A stretch of 64,000 bases of DNA from Geothermobacter hydrogeniphilus. GTDB lineage: Bacteria > Desulfobacterota > Desulfuromonadia > Desulfuromonadales > Geothermobacteraceae. The stretch is from positions 86,353-150,352 of the forward strand of contig NZ_NAAD01000006.1 of NCBI RefSeq assembly GCF_002093115.1, given 5' to 3'. Both the position numbers and the translations under genes were made by a program. A model generated the notes under the pieces. That model had not been told where the DNA came from and did not search any database. It saw only the letters and a list, made by a program, of their open reading frames with translations. Positions 1 through 8,555 of this stretch are shown here, piece after piece (the stretch's first letter is position 1; each line of letters opens with the position of its first letter).

Positions 1-1348
1 TGCCGTCAAGGCTCACCGGCTCAGCCAGCAGTTCGAGAATTTTTTCGGCGACGATAACCCCGTCCCGTTCGGTTTTCACCGAGGTCAACAGCACGACAAA
101 CTCGTCCCCGCCGAGCCTGGCGACCGTATCACTCTGCCGCACGCAGGCACGCAACCGCTCGGCGACCGCCTGCAGCAGACGATCACCGGCATCATGACCG
201 AGAGTGTCGTTCACGTCCTTGAAACGATCAAGATCGAGAAACAGCAGCGAAAGAGGATGGTCATGCCGACTGGCCTGCGCCAGAGCCTGGTCAAGGCGGT
301 CATAAAACAGGCTGCGGTTCGGAAGTCCGGTCAGAATATCATGATAGGCCAGCTTGCGGATTTCCTCTTCGGCCCGCTTGCGTTCAGTAATATCGCGGAT
401 CGAACCGACCAGCTTGAGGGGTTTTCCTCCCGCGTCGCAGATCAGGCTGATGTTGATCGAACAGGCAATGGTTTCTCCGCTGCTGCGCCGCAGCTGCAGT
501 TCGAAATCCTTCAACTGCGGCGACTCAAGCAGCTTCTCACGAATTTCAGCCATCCTCCCCTGTTCCGCCGAAATGGTGGAAAAAAGCCTTCCGACCAACT
601 GGTCCCTACGGTAACCGAGCAGATGCTCGACCGAGGGACTGATTTCGATCAGGATGCCTCCCATGCTGGCCTCGAAATAGACATCCTGGATATTCAGAAA
701 AATTCGCCGGTAGCGCTCTTCATTTTCCCGCAGGGCTTCTTCGGCCAGACGTTTGGCGGTAATGTTGCGGATCGTCCCCGTCAACCCGGAGATCCCATGA
801 TCAATACGCCCGAAGGGACGGACCACCAGTTCCACCCAGCGGTAGCTCTCAGCCAGCGTCTTCAGCCGCAGCTCACATTGGGCAAAGGGTTCTTCCCCCG
901 CCAGCAGGGGGGCAATCAATGCCCGTGCCCTGTCCCGATCGTCAGCGTAAACCGAATCAAGCAGTTCCTCACCGAGCGTCTCATCCCGTCGACGCCCGGT
1001 CACGTGTTCCCAGGCCGGATTCAGGTAGGTCCAGCGCGCCTTTTCATCGGTCTGAAAAAAAACATCGATCGCCGATTCAACCACCAGCCGGTAACGCTGC
1101 AGATCATCGGCGGCATCATGCGTTTCGCTGTCCTTTTCCCCGACGCGAGAAGAGGATGTCACCGCCGGAAAAAGAAGCAGCCCACCTGCCACCAGGGCAA
1201 ACAGCCACACCTGTTCATCCCAGACCAGCAGAGCACCCACCGACGCCAGCAGCATCAGCGGCCACAGCACCCGCTGAACAAAACGGTCTGCGCATCTCCA
1301 ACCGTTGCCGCCGGATGCCGCATTGATGATGAAACCGCGCTCTCCCAC
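1..1348 (-). CDS. PAS-PAS-GGDEF sensor protein (3' part outside window)
   Basis: Leftward gene entering from the window edge. The minus-strand reading starts with two hydrophobic stretches (about residues 30-65). Two PAS domains follow; the first contains TYLNPAWEHVTGR and the second ISPSVEHLLGYRRDQLVG. Next comes a diguanylate cyclase domain opening with LAYHDILTGLPNR and holding the intact active-site motif GGDEF near position 105. Such proteins make cyclic di-GMP in response to a signal sensed by PAS; GGDEF predicts catalytic activity. An EAL domain could follow outside the window. I chose GTG at 1348 because GAAGG lies 8 bases upstream and no good ATG lies in frame; the start is the least certain part. 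It belongs to the chromosome, not the element. Confidence 0.85.
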   Translation of the reverse strand, partial: MGERGFIINAASGGNGWRCADRFVQRVLWPLMLLASVGALLVWDEQVWLFALVAGGLLLFPAVTSSSRVGEKDSETHDAADDLQRYRLVVESAIDVFFQTDEKARWTYLNPAWEHVTGRRRDETLGEELLDSVYADDRDRARALIAPLLAGEEPFAQCELRLKTLAESYRWVELVVRPFGRIDHGISGLTGTIRNITAKRLAEEALRENEERYRRIFLNIQDVYFEASMGGILIEISPSVEHLLGYRRDQLVGRLFSTISAEQGRMAEIREKLLESPQLKDFELQLRRSSGETIACSINISLICDAGGKPLKLVGSIRDITERKRAEEEIRKLAYHDILTGLPNRSLFYDRLDQALAQASRHDHPLSLLFLDLDRFKDVNDTLGHDAGDRLLQAVAERLRACVRQSDTVARLGGDEFVVLLTSVKTERDGVIVAEKILELLAEPVSLDG

Positions 1349-1581
1349 AACAGCTACCTTCGCCAGACTTGAGCCAGCAGCAGCGAACCGACCAATCCGA
1401 TTCTGTCCTGTCGCGGCCTTTCTTCATATCGGCAATGCAGGAGTCTGTCTTTACCCTGAAAATTGGGGGAACTAGCGAAAAAAAGAGGGGAAATCGAGGG
1501 GCACCCGCTCCGTTTCAAGCCCCCCCGAAAACCCATATCTTTCCACTAATCTTTCCACCAATCCTTCATTCGAGCCAGGAA

Positions 1582-1626
1582 GAAAAAAACAAGGGCCTAG
1601 CCGAAAACGGCTAAGCCCTTGTTTTT
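1582..1626 (-). terminator. Rho-independent terminator of tRNA-Ser
   Basis: A near-perfect hairpin (AACAAGGGC and TAGCCG arms, AAAA loop on the plus strand) is followed on the minus strand by a run of seven T. It lies directly downstream of the minus-strand tRNA-Ser gene. Confidence 0.8.
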
Positions 1627-1629
1627 ACT

Positions 1630-1717
1630 TGGCGGAGGGGGGGGGATTCGAACCCCCGGTGGCTTGCGCCACAACAGATTTCGAGTCTGTCACCTTCGGC
1701 CGCTCGGACACCCCTCC
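1630..1717 (-). tRNA. tRNA-Ser (anticodon CGA)
   Basis: The minus strand folds as a class II tRNA: acceptor GGAGGGG pairing with CCCCTCC, discriminator G, encoded CCA at 1630-1632, T-loop TTCGAAT with a 5-bp G/C stem, and a long variable arm. The anticodon CGA is at 1681-1683, reading UCG serine codons. The nine-C run is explained by T stem plus acceptor, so it is not an error. Confidence 0.95.
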
Positions 1718-1733
1718 AGATTCTGGATTATGT

Positions 1734-2225
1734 TTATCTTGCAGCTTTTTTTCGTTCGCGCAACTGCCGGAAAAACTCTCTCAGCACGTCGCTGCATTCC
1801 TCTCTCAGCACCCCCTCAACCACCTCGACCCGGTGGTTGAAACGTTCATCCCGGTGCAGTTCGTAAATCGATCCAACCGCGCCGGCCCGTGGGTCGCGAC
1901 AGGCATAGACCAGCCGCGGTATCCGGCTGAGTATAATCGCTCCCATGCACATCACGCAGGGTTCGAGAGTGACATAAAGGCTGCAGTCAAGCAACCGCCA
2001 GGAGCCGAGCACCTCGGCAGCCTGCCGGATCGCCAGCAACTCGGCATGGGCCGTCGGATCCTGATCAACTTCCCGCCGGTTGTGGGCCCGGGCGATGATT
2101 TCGCCCTGATGGACGATCACCGCGCCGATCGGGACTTCAGCAAGGGTTTCCGCCCGCCGGGCCTCGGCAAGAGCCTCCAGCATGTAGCCATGGTCCTCGC
2201 CCTGTTGTGTCTCCTGCATCATCAA
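1734..2225 (-). CDS. tadA: tRNA adenosine(34) deaminase TadA
   Basis: TadA deaminates adenosine 34 of tRNA-Arg(ACG) to inosine, letting one tRNA read CGU, CGC and CGA. The 163-residue protein has the cytidine/deoxycytidylate deaminase zinc site: His60 and catalytic Glu62 in HAELLA, and Cys90 and Cys93 in PCVMC. The length is typical. It lies downstream of nothing obvious and just before tRNA-Ser on the same strand. Its substrate gene, tRNA-Arg(ACG), is represented about 450 bp away by the 3' fragment at 2667-2715. The start near 2225 may be a few codons upstream of the true one because the sequence opens with three Met residues. Confidence 0.95.
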   Translation of the reverse strand: MMMQETQQGEDHGYMLEALAEARRAETLAEVPIGAVIVHQGEIIARAHNRREVDQDPTAHAELLAIRQAAEVLGSWRLLDCSLYVTLEPCVMCMGAIILSRIPRLVYACRDPRAGAVGSIYELHRDERFNHRVEVVEGVLREECSDVLREFFRQLRERKKAAR

Positions 2226-2355
2226 CCACCTGGCCCTGCCGAACGGTGGATACTTGTATCACGAACTTGAAACGCTGACAAGACCACAGAAAAAACTAAG
2301 GGAACCCACCGGACCGCCGATAAAAAAGAACAACCTCAAACCACGGGCTGAAACC

Positions 2356-2589
2356 ATGCACAAACCAAACAGCGCACAACTGACCCTGAAGACACGCCAT
2401 CCGGGGACAACTTTTCTGGGGATTTTCACCCTGCTGGCCCTGGGACTTTACCTGGCCGCCCTGGCCGCCTTGACGGCCGATGACCTGCAACGGGAAGCCC
2501 GGGTCCGGATCACGCCCGATCCACCCATGTTGATCGACACGGAATCCGCGCCGCAGACCGCCGCCCTTGATCATCCCGGGCGTTTCTGA
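2356..2589 (+). CDS. Small single-pass membrane protein, unknown function
   Basis: A 77-residue reading frame starts with ATG at 2356. It contains one strong membrane helix (about residues 18-40, rich in Leu/Ala) followed by a charged, Pro-rich tail of about 35 residues. I do not recognise a family. Support for coding comes from the clear membrane-protein composition and from the strong terminator just downstream. The ribosome-binding site is weak. It sits in the chromosomal flank between tadA (divergent) and the island attachment site. A longer in-frame start at 2254 adds 34 residues of low-complexity character and is less likely. Confidence 0.45.
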   Translation: MHKPNSAQLTLKTRHPGTTFLGIFTLLALGLYLAALAALTADDLQREARVRITPDPPMLIDTESAPQTAALDHPGRF

Positions 2590-2625
2590 CAGCAGCCAAA
2601 CTCCCGCCCCACCCCACAAAACAAC

Positions 2626-2663
2626 AAGGCCCCGGCACCGTAAAAGTGCTGGGGCCTTATTTT
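2626..2663. terminator. Bidirectional hairpin terminator
   Basis: Arms AAGGCCCCGGCAC (2626-2638) and GTGCTGGGGCCTT (2646-2658) enclose a 7-base loop, with ATTTT downstream on the plus strand. It can stop the 2356-2589 transcript, and from the other side it would have served the tRNA-Arg gene. Confidence 0.75.
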
Positions 2664-2666
2664 AAA

Positions 2667-2715
<49 letters not shown>

Positions 2716-2893
2716 TATCAGATACGATTTCACACTTTTCCATATCTCTTCAATAAATTGACTTTTCATTTGTGATAACAATGTGTTATAATTGTTCCTG
2801 CGAGTCATTAGTGTTCATCTCTGTCCATGCCGAACCGGAAAAGTTATTAGCAAATCTATTAGCAGAACGATTCTGCTAATAGCGCGACACACC

Positions 2894-4066
2894 ATGGCCC
2901 AAAGAAAAGTCACTAATGCCACCCTGAATGGAAAAAGGTTCGCTCCAAAGGAGAATACCTACCTGAAACAGTTCGAACCCGGACTCTACCTGCGAGTTTC
3001 TCCTTCCGGGGGCAAGTCCTTTGTCACCCTGTACACCTTCGACGGCAAACAGCACTGGCACACGATCGGCAAATTCCCTGCCATGTCTCTGGCGACCGCC
3101 CGCAGGAAACTGGAGGAGATTCAGAACTTGATTGCAGACGGGAAAGATCCGCTGCAGATCAAACTGGAGGAGAAAACCAACCGCATAAATGCACCAACCG
3201 TACAGGAGTTCGTCGAGGTCTATCTGAAAAAGTGGGCTGAGCCGAACAAGAAGAGCGCCAAGGAAGACCGACGCATTCTTGAAAAGGATATCATCCCTAA
3301 ATGGGGCAACCGCAAACTGGCTGGCATTACCCGCCCGGAGATCATCTCCCTGCTCGACGAGGTAGCAGTGCGCGGCCCCATCATGGCCAACCGTACCCTG
3401 GCCGTGATTCGTAAAATGTTCAACTTTGCCATCAAACGGGGCGTACTTGAGTTGTCGCCCTGCCAAAATATCGAAGCCCCCGGCAAAGAGGTCAGAAAGG
3501 ACCGGGTCCTGAGCTTTGAGGAAATCAAAGCCCTATGGACTATCGAATTTACTGACATCACCCGCCGTGCCCTGCTGACAATCCTTGCAACAGCCCAACG
3601 CCCGGGCGAGGTGACCGCCATGCGCTGGGAAGAAATCAGCGACGACTGGTGGACAATTCCAGCCGACAAGGCCAAGAATGGGCGAATGCACCGGGTTTTC
3701 CTGAACGACACGGCCAAATCCCTGCTGGGTCCTGTCCGAAAACGCGGCTTCGTCTTTCCCTCCCGCGCCGAGGGACAGCCTATCAACCCGAACGCTCTCG
3801 CCAGAGCCCTTCGGCAGAGAAAAGCGCGCATCTGCAAAGAGCCCAACGACGGAGAGCTGAGCTTTGACTTCACACCACATGATCTCCGCCGCACTTCCGC
3901 CAGCCACATGGCAAGCCTCGGAACCTCCCGCTTGGTCATCGCCAAGATCCTCAATCACGCCGAGCATGAGGTAACAGCCGTATATGACCGTTACGGCTAC
4001 GACCGGGAAAAGCAGATCGCTCTCGAAGCCTGGGGACGGAAGCTGAGTCAGGTCATCCATTCGTAA
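2894..4066 (+). CDS. int: P4-type tyrosine integrase
   Basis: This 390-residue site-specific recombinase inserts and excises the island at a tRNA gene. The N-terminal arm-binding domain (residues 1-95, DUF4102 type) contains YLKQFEPGLYLRVSPSGGK. The core-binding domain follows, then a catalytic domain with Arg236 (QRPGEV), the box HDLRR at 329-333, His355 and nucleophile Tyr364 (VYDR). All catalytic residues are present. I chose ATG 2894 because P4 integrases begin this way; the in-frame stretch upstream to 2792 reads poorly. It lies 180 bp inside the tRNA-Arg fragment and points into the element, the usual layout for a tRNA-targeted island. Confidence 0.93.
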   Translation: MAQRKVTNATLNGKRFAPKENTYLKQFEPGLYLRVSPSGGKSFVTLYTFDGKQHWHTIGKFPAMSLATARRKLEEIQNLIADGKDPLQIKLEEKTNRINAPTVQEFVEVYLKKWAEPNKKSAKEDRRILEKDIIPKWGNRKLAGITRPEIISLLDEVAVRGPIMANRTLAVIRKMFNFAIKRGVLELSPCQNIEAPGKEVRKDRVLSFEEIKALWTIEFTDITRRALLTILATAQRPGEVTAMRWEEISDDWWTIPADKAKNGRMHRVFLNDTAKSLLGPVRKRGFVFPSRAEGQPINPNALARALRQRKARICKEPNDGELSFDFTPHDLRRTSASHMASLGTSRLVIAKILNHAEHEVTAVYDRYGYDREKQIALEAWGRKLSQVIHS

Positions 4067-4412
4067 AACAGGACAACATCCTGACCATACATAAACGAGG
4101 CATCTGAAACAATTTATGTCCGATCAAGCTACTGGCACATAGAGTAATGTCGCGCAAAAACTGCCTCCCAGATATCCTCACTTTTTATTTCGGACCTATC
4201 CACAAAACAAAGGCTGTGGAACGGCGATACCGCCGTAAATAGTTCGTCTTAGCTGTGTGCCAACCGCATATTTGAGCAGATCGTCGAACTGCTCAAGTAC
4301 CGGTTTTGCTTGCATAACGATCTTTGACAATCCGTTTCGCTGCTTTTTCTCCACGGGGCCACGATTCACCTAATAGTTTCTCAGCTGGTTATAGTTGTTC
4401 AGGGGGCCCCTA
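4067..4412. other. Gene-free gap with a relic repeat end
   Basis: There is no convincing gene between the integrase and the convergent RND permease. The only recognisable item is a degenerate copy of the terminal repeat of the MITE-like element at 4191-4216. Confidence 0.5.
4191..4216 (+). repeat. Isolated terminal-repeat relic of the MITE-like element
   Basis: The stretch CCTATCCACAAAACAAAGG matches the left end of the repeats at 19558, 21825 and 22145 with about three mismatches over 23 bases. Only the end is present, without interior or partner end. Confidence 0.45.
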
Positions 4413-7400
4413 TTATTTCCATTGGCGTGAAAGAAAGGTCCTAAACACGGGAACCAGAACCAAGGTGGCTACGGTGGATGATAAGAGCCCCCCGATTACG
4501 GTTATTGCAAATGGTTGAAATATCCGCGAACCAACAGCAGGATTCACCGCAACCGGGATCAAAGCGAAAATTGTAGTTATAGCCGTCATAAGGATAGGTC
4601 GGAGACGGATGGAAGCGGCTTCCTGGAGCGCACCCGATATCGTATGCCCGGCGCTGATCTGTTGATTGGTGTAATCAAGCAGCACAATCGCGTTGTTGAC
4701 AGCGATTCCTATAAGCGTGAGCCCCCCCATGCCTACAGAGACGTCCAGTCCGACCTGGGTTACCGCAAGCAGCACAATCGCGCCAACAAGAGCGACAGGA
4801 ATGGTCACCAGAATGATAAGTGGCTGTAAAAAGGAATGGAATTGCATAGCCATGATGAGATAAATCAATATGACAGCCGCCAGCCCGATCAGGACGAAGT
4901 CCATTATTGTACGCTGGAGAACCTGGTACTGGCCGGTGAAGGCGATGCTGTATCCATCCGGAAGGGAGATGGACGAAAACTTCTGCTGAAGCCGACTTAC
5001 GGCGGCAGAAATGCTCCCATCAACTTCAGCCAAAATGGTGATTTCACGTTCTCCGTTGAGGCGCGTTACAGCCGCAGGCAAATACGTTGTTTGAATATCA
5101 GCCACTGTTTTAAGTGGTACGGTTTGACCCGTTGCCGCAGGAATGGTGAGATCTCTCAGCCAATCAATCGTGCTATCTGAAGGGACATTGCTTTTAACCA
5201 GAACCTGCACCTGTTGTCGCTGGTGAAGGATGGTTGTGGCCTGAACCCCAAACCGGCCTGCCTGGATCGTTTCAAAAACATCAGCCGGAGAAAGGCCGAA
5301 GCGGGCCAACTCAACCGGGTTCGGCCGGACAACGATCTGCGGGCTCTTGATTTTTGTGTTGTTCACGATGTTGGCAATCGTTGGGTCTTGAGCCATTACC
5401 TTTTCAACTTGCCCGGCCAAAAACACCAATTCATTCATGTCGGGGCCGAAGACAGTCACGCCGAACATGGCTGGTAAACCGGAGAGGCTCTCGTCCATCT
5501 TCTCCTGGGTCGGTTGATGATACAAAAATGCCACGCCGGGTATCTTGCTATAGGAGGCACGCAAATGGTCGAAGATCTGTTCTACGGTATAGTGGCGGCT
5601 GCCGCGTGGAACAAGTTTCATGTCCATCTCACCCTTGTTGACACCTTCAATCTGGAATCCGTTCGCCGGTGAACCAGTGCGGCGTTGAACGGTTTCAATG
5701 TCAGGCTGGGCGAGGGCGGTACGCTCCAAGGTATCGCCGATGCGATTACTTTCCTTGAGCGATGTGCCAGGCGGCATAACGTATTCGACCAGAAGGGCTC
5801 CCTCGTCGATTGGCGGCAAAACACTGATCGGCCCCAACCATGCGGCAAGGCCTCCCAATCCAAGCATCATAACGCCCACAGCCACTGTCAGGCCCCGGTG
5901 GGCGAAAGCAAAATGAAGCGTCTTCCGCAGGCCAGCGTCGATAAAGGTCAATAGCCGTGAACCGACAGCGCGACGCTGTCCGGTCGAGCCGATGTGACCG
6001 AACATCATCGGCACGAAAGTCAGGGAGACGATAAGCGAAGCCAGCAAAGCCCCACTGACCACCAGTCCGAATGGCCGCACAAAAAGACCTGCTATCCCTC
6101 CGAGAAAAAGCAGGGGCGCAAATGCGGCCACCGTGGTGAAAGTTCCGGACGCATCGGCCCCCGCAATTTCCGCCGCTCCATCCAGGCTGGCGGACTGACG
6201 GTCTCCCGTTGCATGTAGATGTCGCCCCACGTTTTCGGCCACCACGATGGCATCGTCGACCACCATGCCGACAGCCAGTGTGAGCGCCGAGAGGGTGATC
6301 ACATTGAGAGTCTGACCGAATGCCTGCATCAGCGCCAGGGTTGCCAGCAACGTGATCGGAATGGTTGCAGTGACGATCAAGGTTGCCCGCACCGTTCCCA
6401 TAAAGAAAAAAAGCACAGCGGCGGCAAGCAATGCACCGACCATCAGATCGTGAAAAAGGGAATCGCGTGCCTCGGTCACGATATCGGACTGATCGTAAAA
6501 CTTTCGAACCTGGGCTCTCTTAGGCAGAAGGGACCTGAATTCCTTCAGTTCTCGATCAACGCCGCGAACAACATCAATTGTGCTGGCATTAGGCTGCTTG
6601 AAGACAACAAAGGAAACCGCTGGCAAACCGTTGCCGTGTAAAGCGTAATGGCGCGGTACGCGCCCAGGCGTAACGGTTGCGATATCCTTGAGAAGAACGG
6701 AGTTGGCACCATTTTCAACCACTGGCACCGAGAGGACATCATCAATGGTTTGAAGTCGGCTATCACCGCGAATAAGGTACTCCCGCGACCCTCTCGTTAT
6801 GAAGTCAGCTGCCGCCACCCGGTTATACCTGACCAGCGCGGCCGTCACATCACTGATGGTCAAATGGATACGGGACAACGCCTCGGGGCGGACGTGAACG
6901 ACAAACGCTGGTTCATCACCGCCCAGCACCTCCACTCGGGAAACCCCTTCCACGCCCATCAGACGGCTGGCGAGGTTCAACTGCACTGTGGCACGCAGAT
7001 CAACCGGGTCTCCAGCTCCGTAAACCACATAACCGGCGACCTCCTGTAGCGTGGTTCCGATATTTTCCAGGCGTGGCGTCACGCCAGCCGGCAGATTGCT
7101 TTGCACGGATGAGAGTTCCGCCTGGACAAGCTGCCGGGCGTCGGTCAATCGAGTCCCCCAAGCGAACTCGGCGGTAATCTGAGAAATCCCCTCGACAGAG
7201 GTGGAGGATACGCGCCGCACACCGGGAATTGCACGAATACGGTCTTCGATGGGGCGGGTGATGAGCAGTTCCATGTCCTCGGACGCGGTGCCGGGATCGT
7301 GGGAGATAACATTGACCACCGGCACATCCAGTCCCGGAAACAACCCCACGGGCAAATGCAGCAGGGAGAAGATGCCTCCCCCGGCGACAACGACGACAAA

Positions 7401-7451
7401 CAGAAGGACCGCGATGGGATTGGCGATAGCCAGATGGAGAAACTTACGCAT
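4413..7451 (-). CDS. RND-superfamily efflux permease
   Basis: This 1012-residue inner-membrane proton/drug antiporter would pump a substrate from periplasm or inner membrane through a tripartite complex. It has the RND plan: TM1 (about 10-30), a large periplasmic loop, TM2-6, a second loop and TM8-12. The TM4 proton-relay motif GMVVDDAIVVAENV lies near residue 395, with the Asp-Asp pair typical of multidrug (HAE) pumps. Final helices contain GGLTLIGIAVNNAIVLLDY. The second promoter domain is complete and the gene is full length. It follows the MFP gene by 3 bp in an OMP-MFP-permease operon. Substrate cannot be told from sequence; multidrug or solvent export is more likely than metal export. 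Confidence 0.9.
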   Translation of the reverse strand: MRKFLHLAIANPIAVLLFVVVVAGGGIFSLLHLPVGLFPGLDVPVVNVISHDPGTASEDMELLITRPIEDRIRAIPGVRRVSSTSVEGISQITAEFAWGTRLTDARQLVQAELSSVQSNLPAGVTPRLENIGTTLQEVAGYVVYGAGDPVDLRATVQLNLASRLMGVEGVSRVEVLGGDEPAFVVHVRPEALSRIHLTISDVTAALVRYNRVAAADFITRGSREYLIRGDSRLQTIDDVLSVPVVENGANSVLLKDIATVTPGRVPRHYALHGNGLPAVSFVVFKQPNASTIDVVRGVDRELKEFRSLLPKRAQVRKFYDQSDIVTEARDSLFHDLMVGALLAAAVLFFFMGTVRATLIVTATIPITLLATLALMQAFGQTLNVITLSALTLAVGMVVDDAIVVAENVGRHLHATGDRQSASLDGAAEIAGADASGTFTTVAAFAPLLFLGGIAGLFVRPFGLVVSGALLASLIVSLTFVPMMFGHIGSTGQRRAVGSRLLTFIDAGLRKTLHFAFAHRGLTVAVGVMMLGLGGLAAWLGPISVLPPIDEGALLVEYVMPPGTSLKESNRIGDTLERTALAQPDIETVQRRTGSPANGFQIEGVNKGEMDMKLVPRGSRHYTVEQIFDHLRASYSKIPGVAFLYHQPTQEKMDESLSGLPAMFGVTVFGPDMNELVFLAGQVEKVMAQDPTIANIVNNTKIKSPQIVVRPNPVELARFGLSPADVFETIQAGRFGVQATTILHQRQQVQVLVKSNVPSDSTIDWLRDLTIPAATGQTVPLKTVADIQTTYLPAAVTRLNGEREITILAEVDGSISAAVSRLQQKFSSISLPDGYSIAFTGQYQVLQRTIMDFVLIGLAAVILIYLIMAMQFHSFLQPLIILVTIPVALVGAIVLLAVTQVGLDVSVGMGGLTLIGIAVNNAIVLLDYTNQQISAGHTISGALQEAASIRLRPILMTAITTIFALIPVAVNPAVGSRIFQPFAITVIGGLLSSTVATLVLVPVFRTFLSRQWK

Positions 7452-7454
7452 GCC

Positions 7455-8555
7455 TTAATCCTGCACCTTGAACTGTTCATTGAATTTACGGTAGAAAAGC
7501 TCATAAGCTCCCCTGAAAATAACCAACTGATCCTCTTTCAAGCCGGAAAGGATCTCGACCCAGCCGTCTTGCGCCATTCCTGTTTGGATGCCGATGCGCT
7601 CATAGGTACCGTCTTTACTAACGAATAAAAACGGATGGTCCTGAGCGTCATAAACGATTGCCGATTCCGGTACCGCCAAGACGCCGGATCTCGATTGAGC
7701 CACGATTTCCCCTCCGACCGATTGGCCGGGTCGCAGTTGCGCGTCTATTTGCGGGCCTTCAATCCACACCGTCACAGCACCTGTACTGGAAGCCACTGGG
7801 AGAACCTGCCGGACTATGCCAGTGAGGGGTTGGCTTTCATTCAAGCGAATGACCACCTCACGGCCCTGCAACTCAACGCCCCGTGGAGGGAAAAGCGACG
7901 CCTTGATCCGCAACCGAGCCGTATCGATGACGTCGCCGACAACTTGACCGGCGGCCACATCCTGCCCCACGCTGACCCGCCGGTTGGTAAATATTCCCTT
8001 CATGGGCGCAGTTATACGGCTTTGCTGGTTTAAGGTTTTCAGATTCAACCGCGCATCACGCAACTGCGTCTCCAGCCTGACCTTCGCTTCCTGTGCCGCA
8101 GCCACCTGATCCTTGGTCGTCAACCGAGTCTTGAGATTCTCTTCAAGGCGTACAAGTGTTTCCTGGCTAAGTCGAACCTGCGTTTCTAGGGATTCGATCT
8201 GAGCCATGAGTCTGGCGCGGGAATCTTCGATTTTTGGGCCCCCCAGCCGCATAATGGACTGGCCCTTTTCGATAAGATTTTGATCTTCGGCGTCAATGGC
8301 CTCGACCCTCCCCGCCACGAGAGCGGTCAATTCGATGGATACCTGTGATTCCACTGTGCCGACCCAATGAACCTGAAGTGTGAAAGTGCGCTTAGTAGGA
8401 TACGCGGTGCTGATCAGCGGCTCGGGGGCGGATGATGAATCGGTGGCGATTTTCCCGGCGGCCGACTCCAGGGGCCCGATGTGCAAAAGAGCATAGGCTC
8501 CAAATCCGATGATCACGACAACCATCATCAGGATTGTAAGATATTTATTCTTCAT
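7455..8555 (-). CDS. RND periplasmic adaptor (membrane fusion protein)
   Basis: This 366-residue HlyD/AcrA-family adaptor links the permease to the outer-membrane channel. It has an N-terminal membrane anchor (about 7-25), a lipoyl/barrel-sandwich half-motif (VAGRVEAIDAEDQNLIEKGQ), a coiled-coil hairpin (about 105-165, with repeated SLETQVRLSQETL-like heptads), the second lipoyl half (SRITAPMKGIFTNRRVSVGQ) and a C-terminal beta-barrel domain. The start ATG overlaps the stop of the upstream OMP gene by one base (TAATG) and its stop lies 3 bp before the permease start, so all three are translationally coupled. Confidence 0.92.
   Translation of the reverse strand: MKNKYLTILMMVVVIIGFGAYALLHIGPLESAAGKIATDSSSAPEPLISTAYPTKRTFTLQVHWVGTVESQVSIELTALVAGRVEAIDAEDQNLIEKGQSIMRLGGPKIEDSRARLMAQIESLETQVRLSQETLVRLEENLKTRLTTKDQVAAAQEAKVRLETQLRDARLNLKTLNQQSRITAPMKGIFTNRRVSVGQDVAAGQVVGDVIDTARLRIKASLFPPRGVELQGREVVIRLNESQPLTGIVRQVLPVASSTGAVTVWIEGPQIDAQLRPGQSVGGEIVAQSRSGVLAVPESAIVYDAQDHPFLFVSKDGTYERIGIQTGMAQDGWVEILSGLKEDQLVIFRGAYELFYRKFNEQFKVQD

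Noticed and set aside
194..1372. Long plus-strand open frame of 392 codons
   Set aside because: It is the antisense shadow of the PAS-GGDEF gene; the minus strand gives recognisable domains including GGDEF.
1636..1644. Run of nine G suspected as a sequencing error in tRNA-Ser
   Set aside because: Exactly explained by four acceptor and five T-stem bases.
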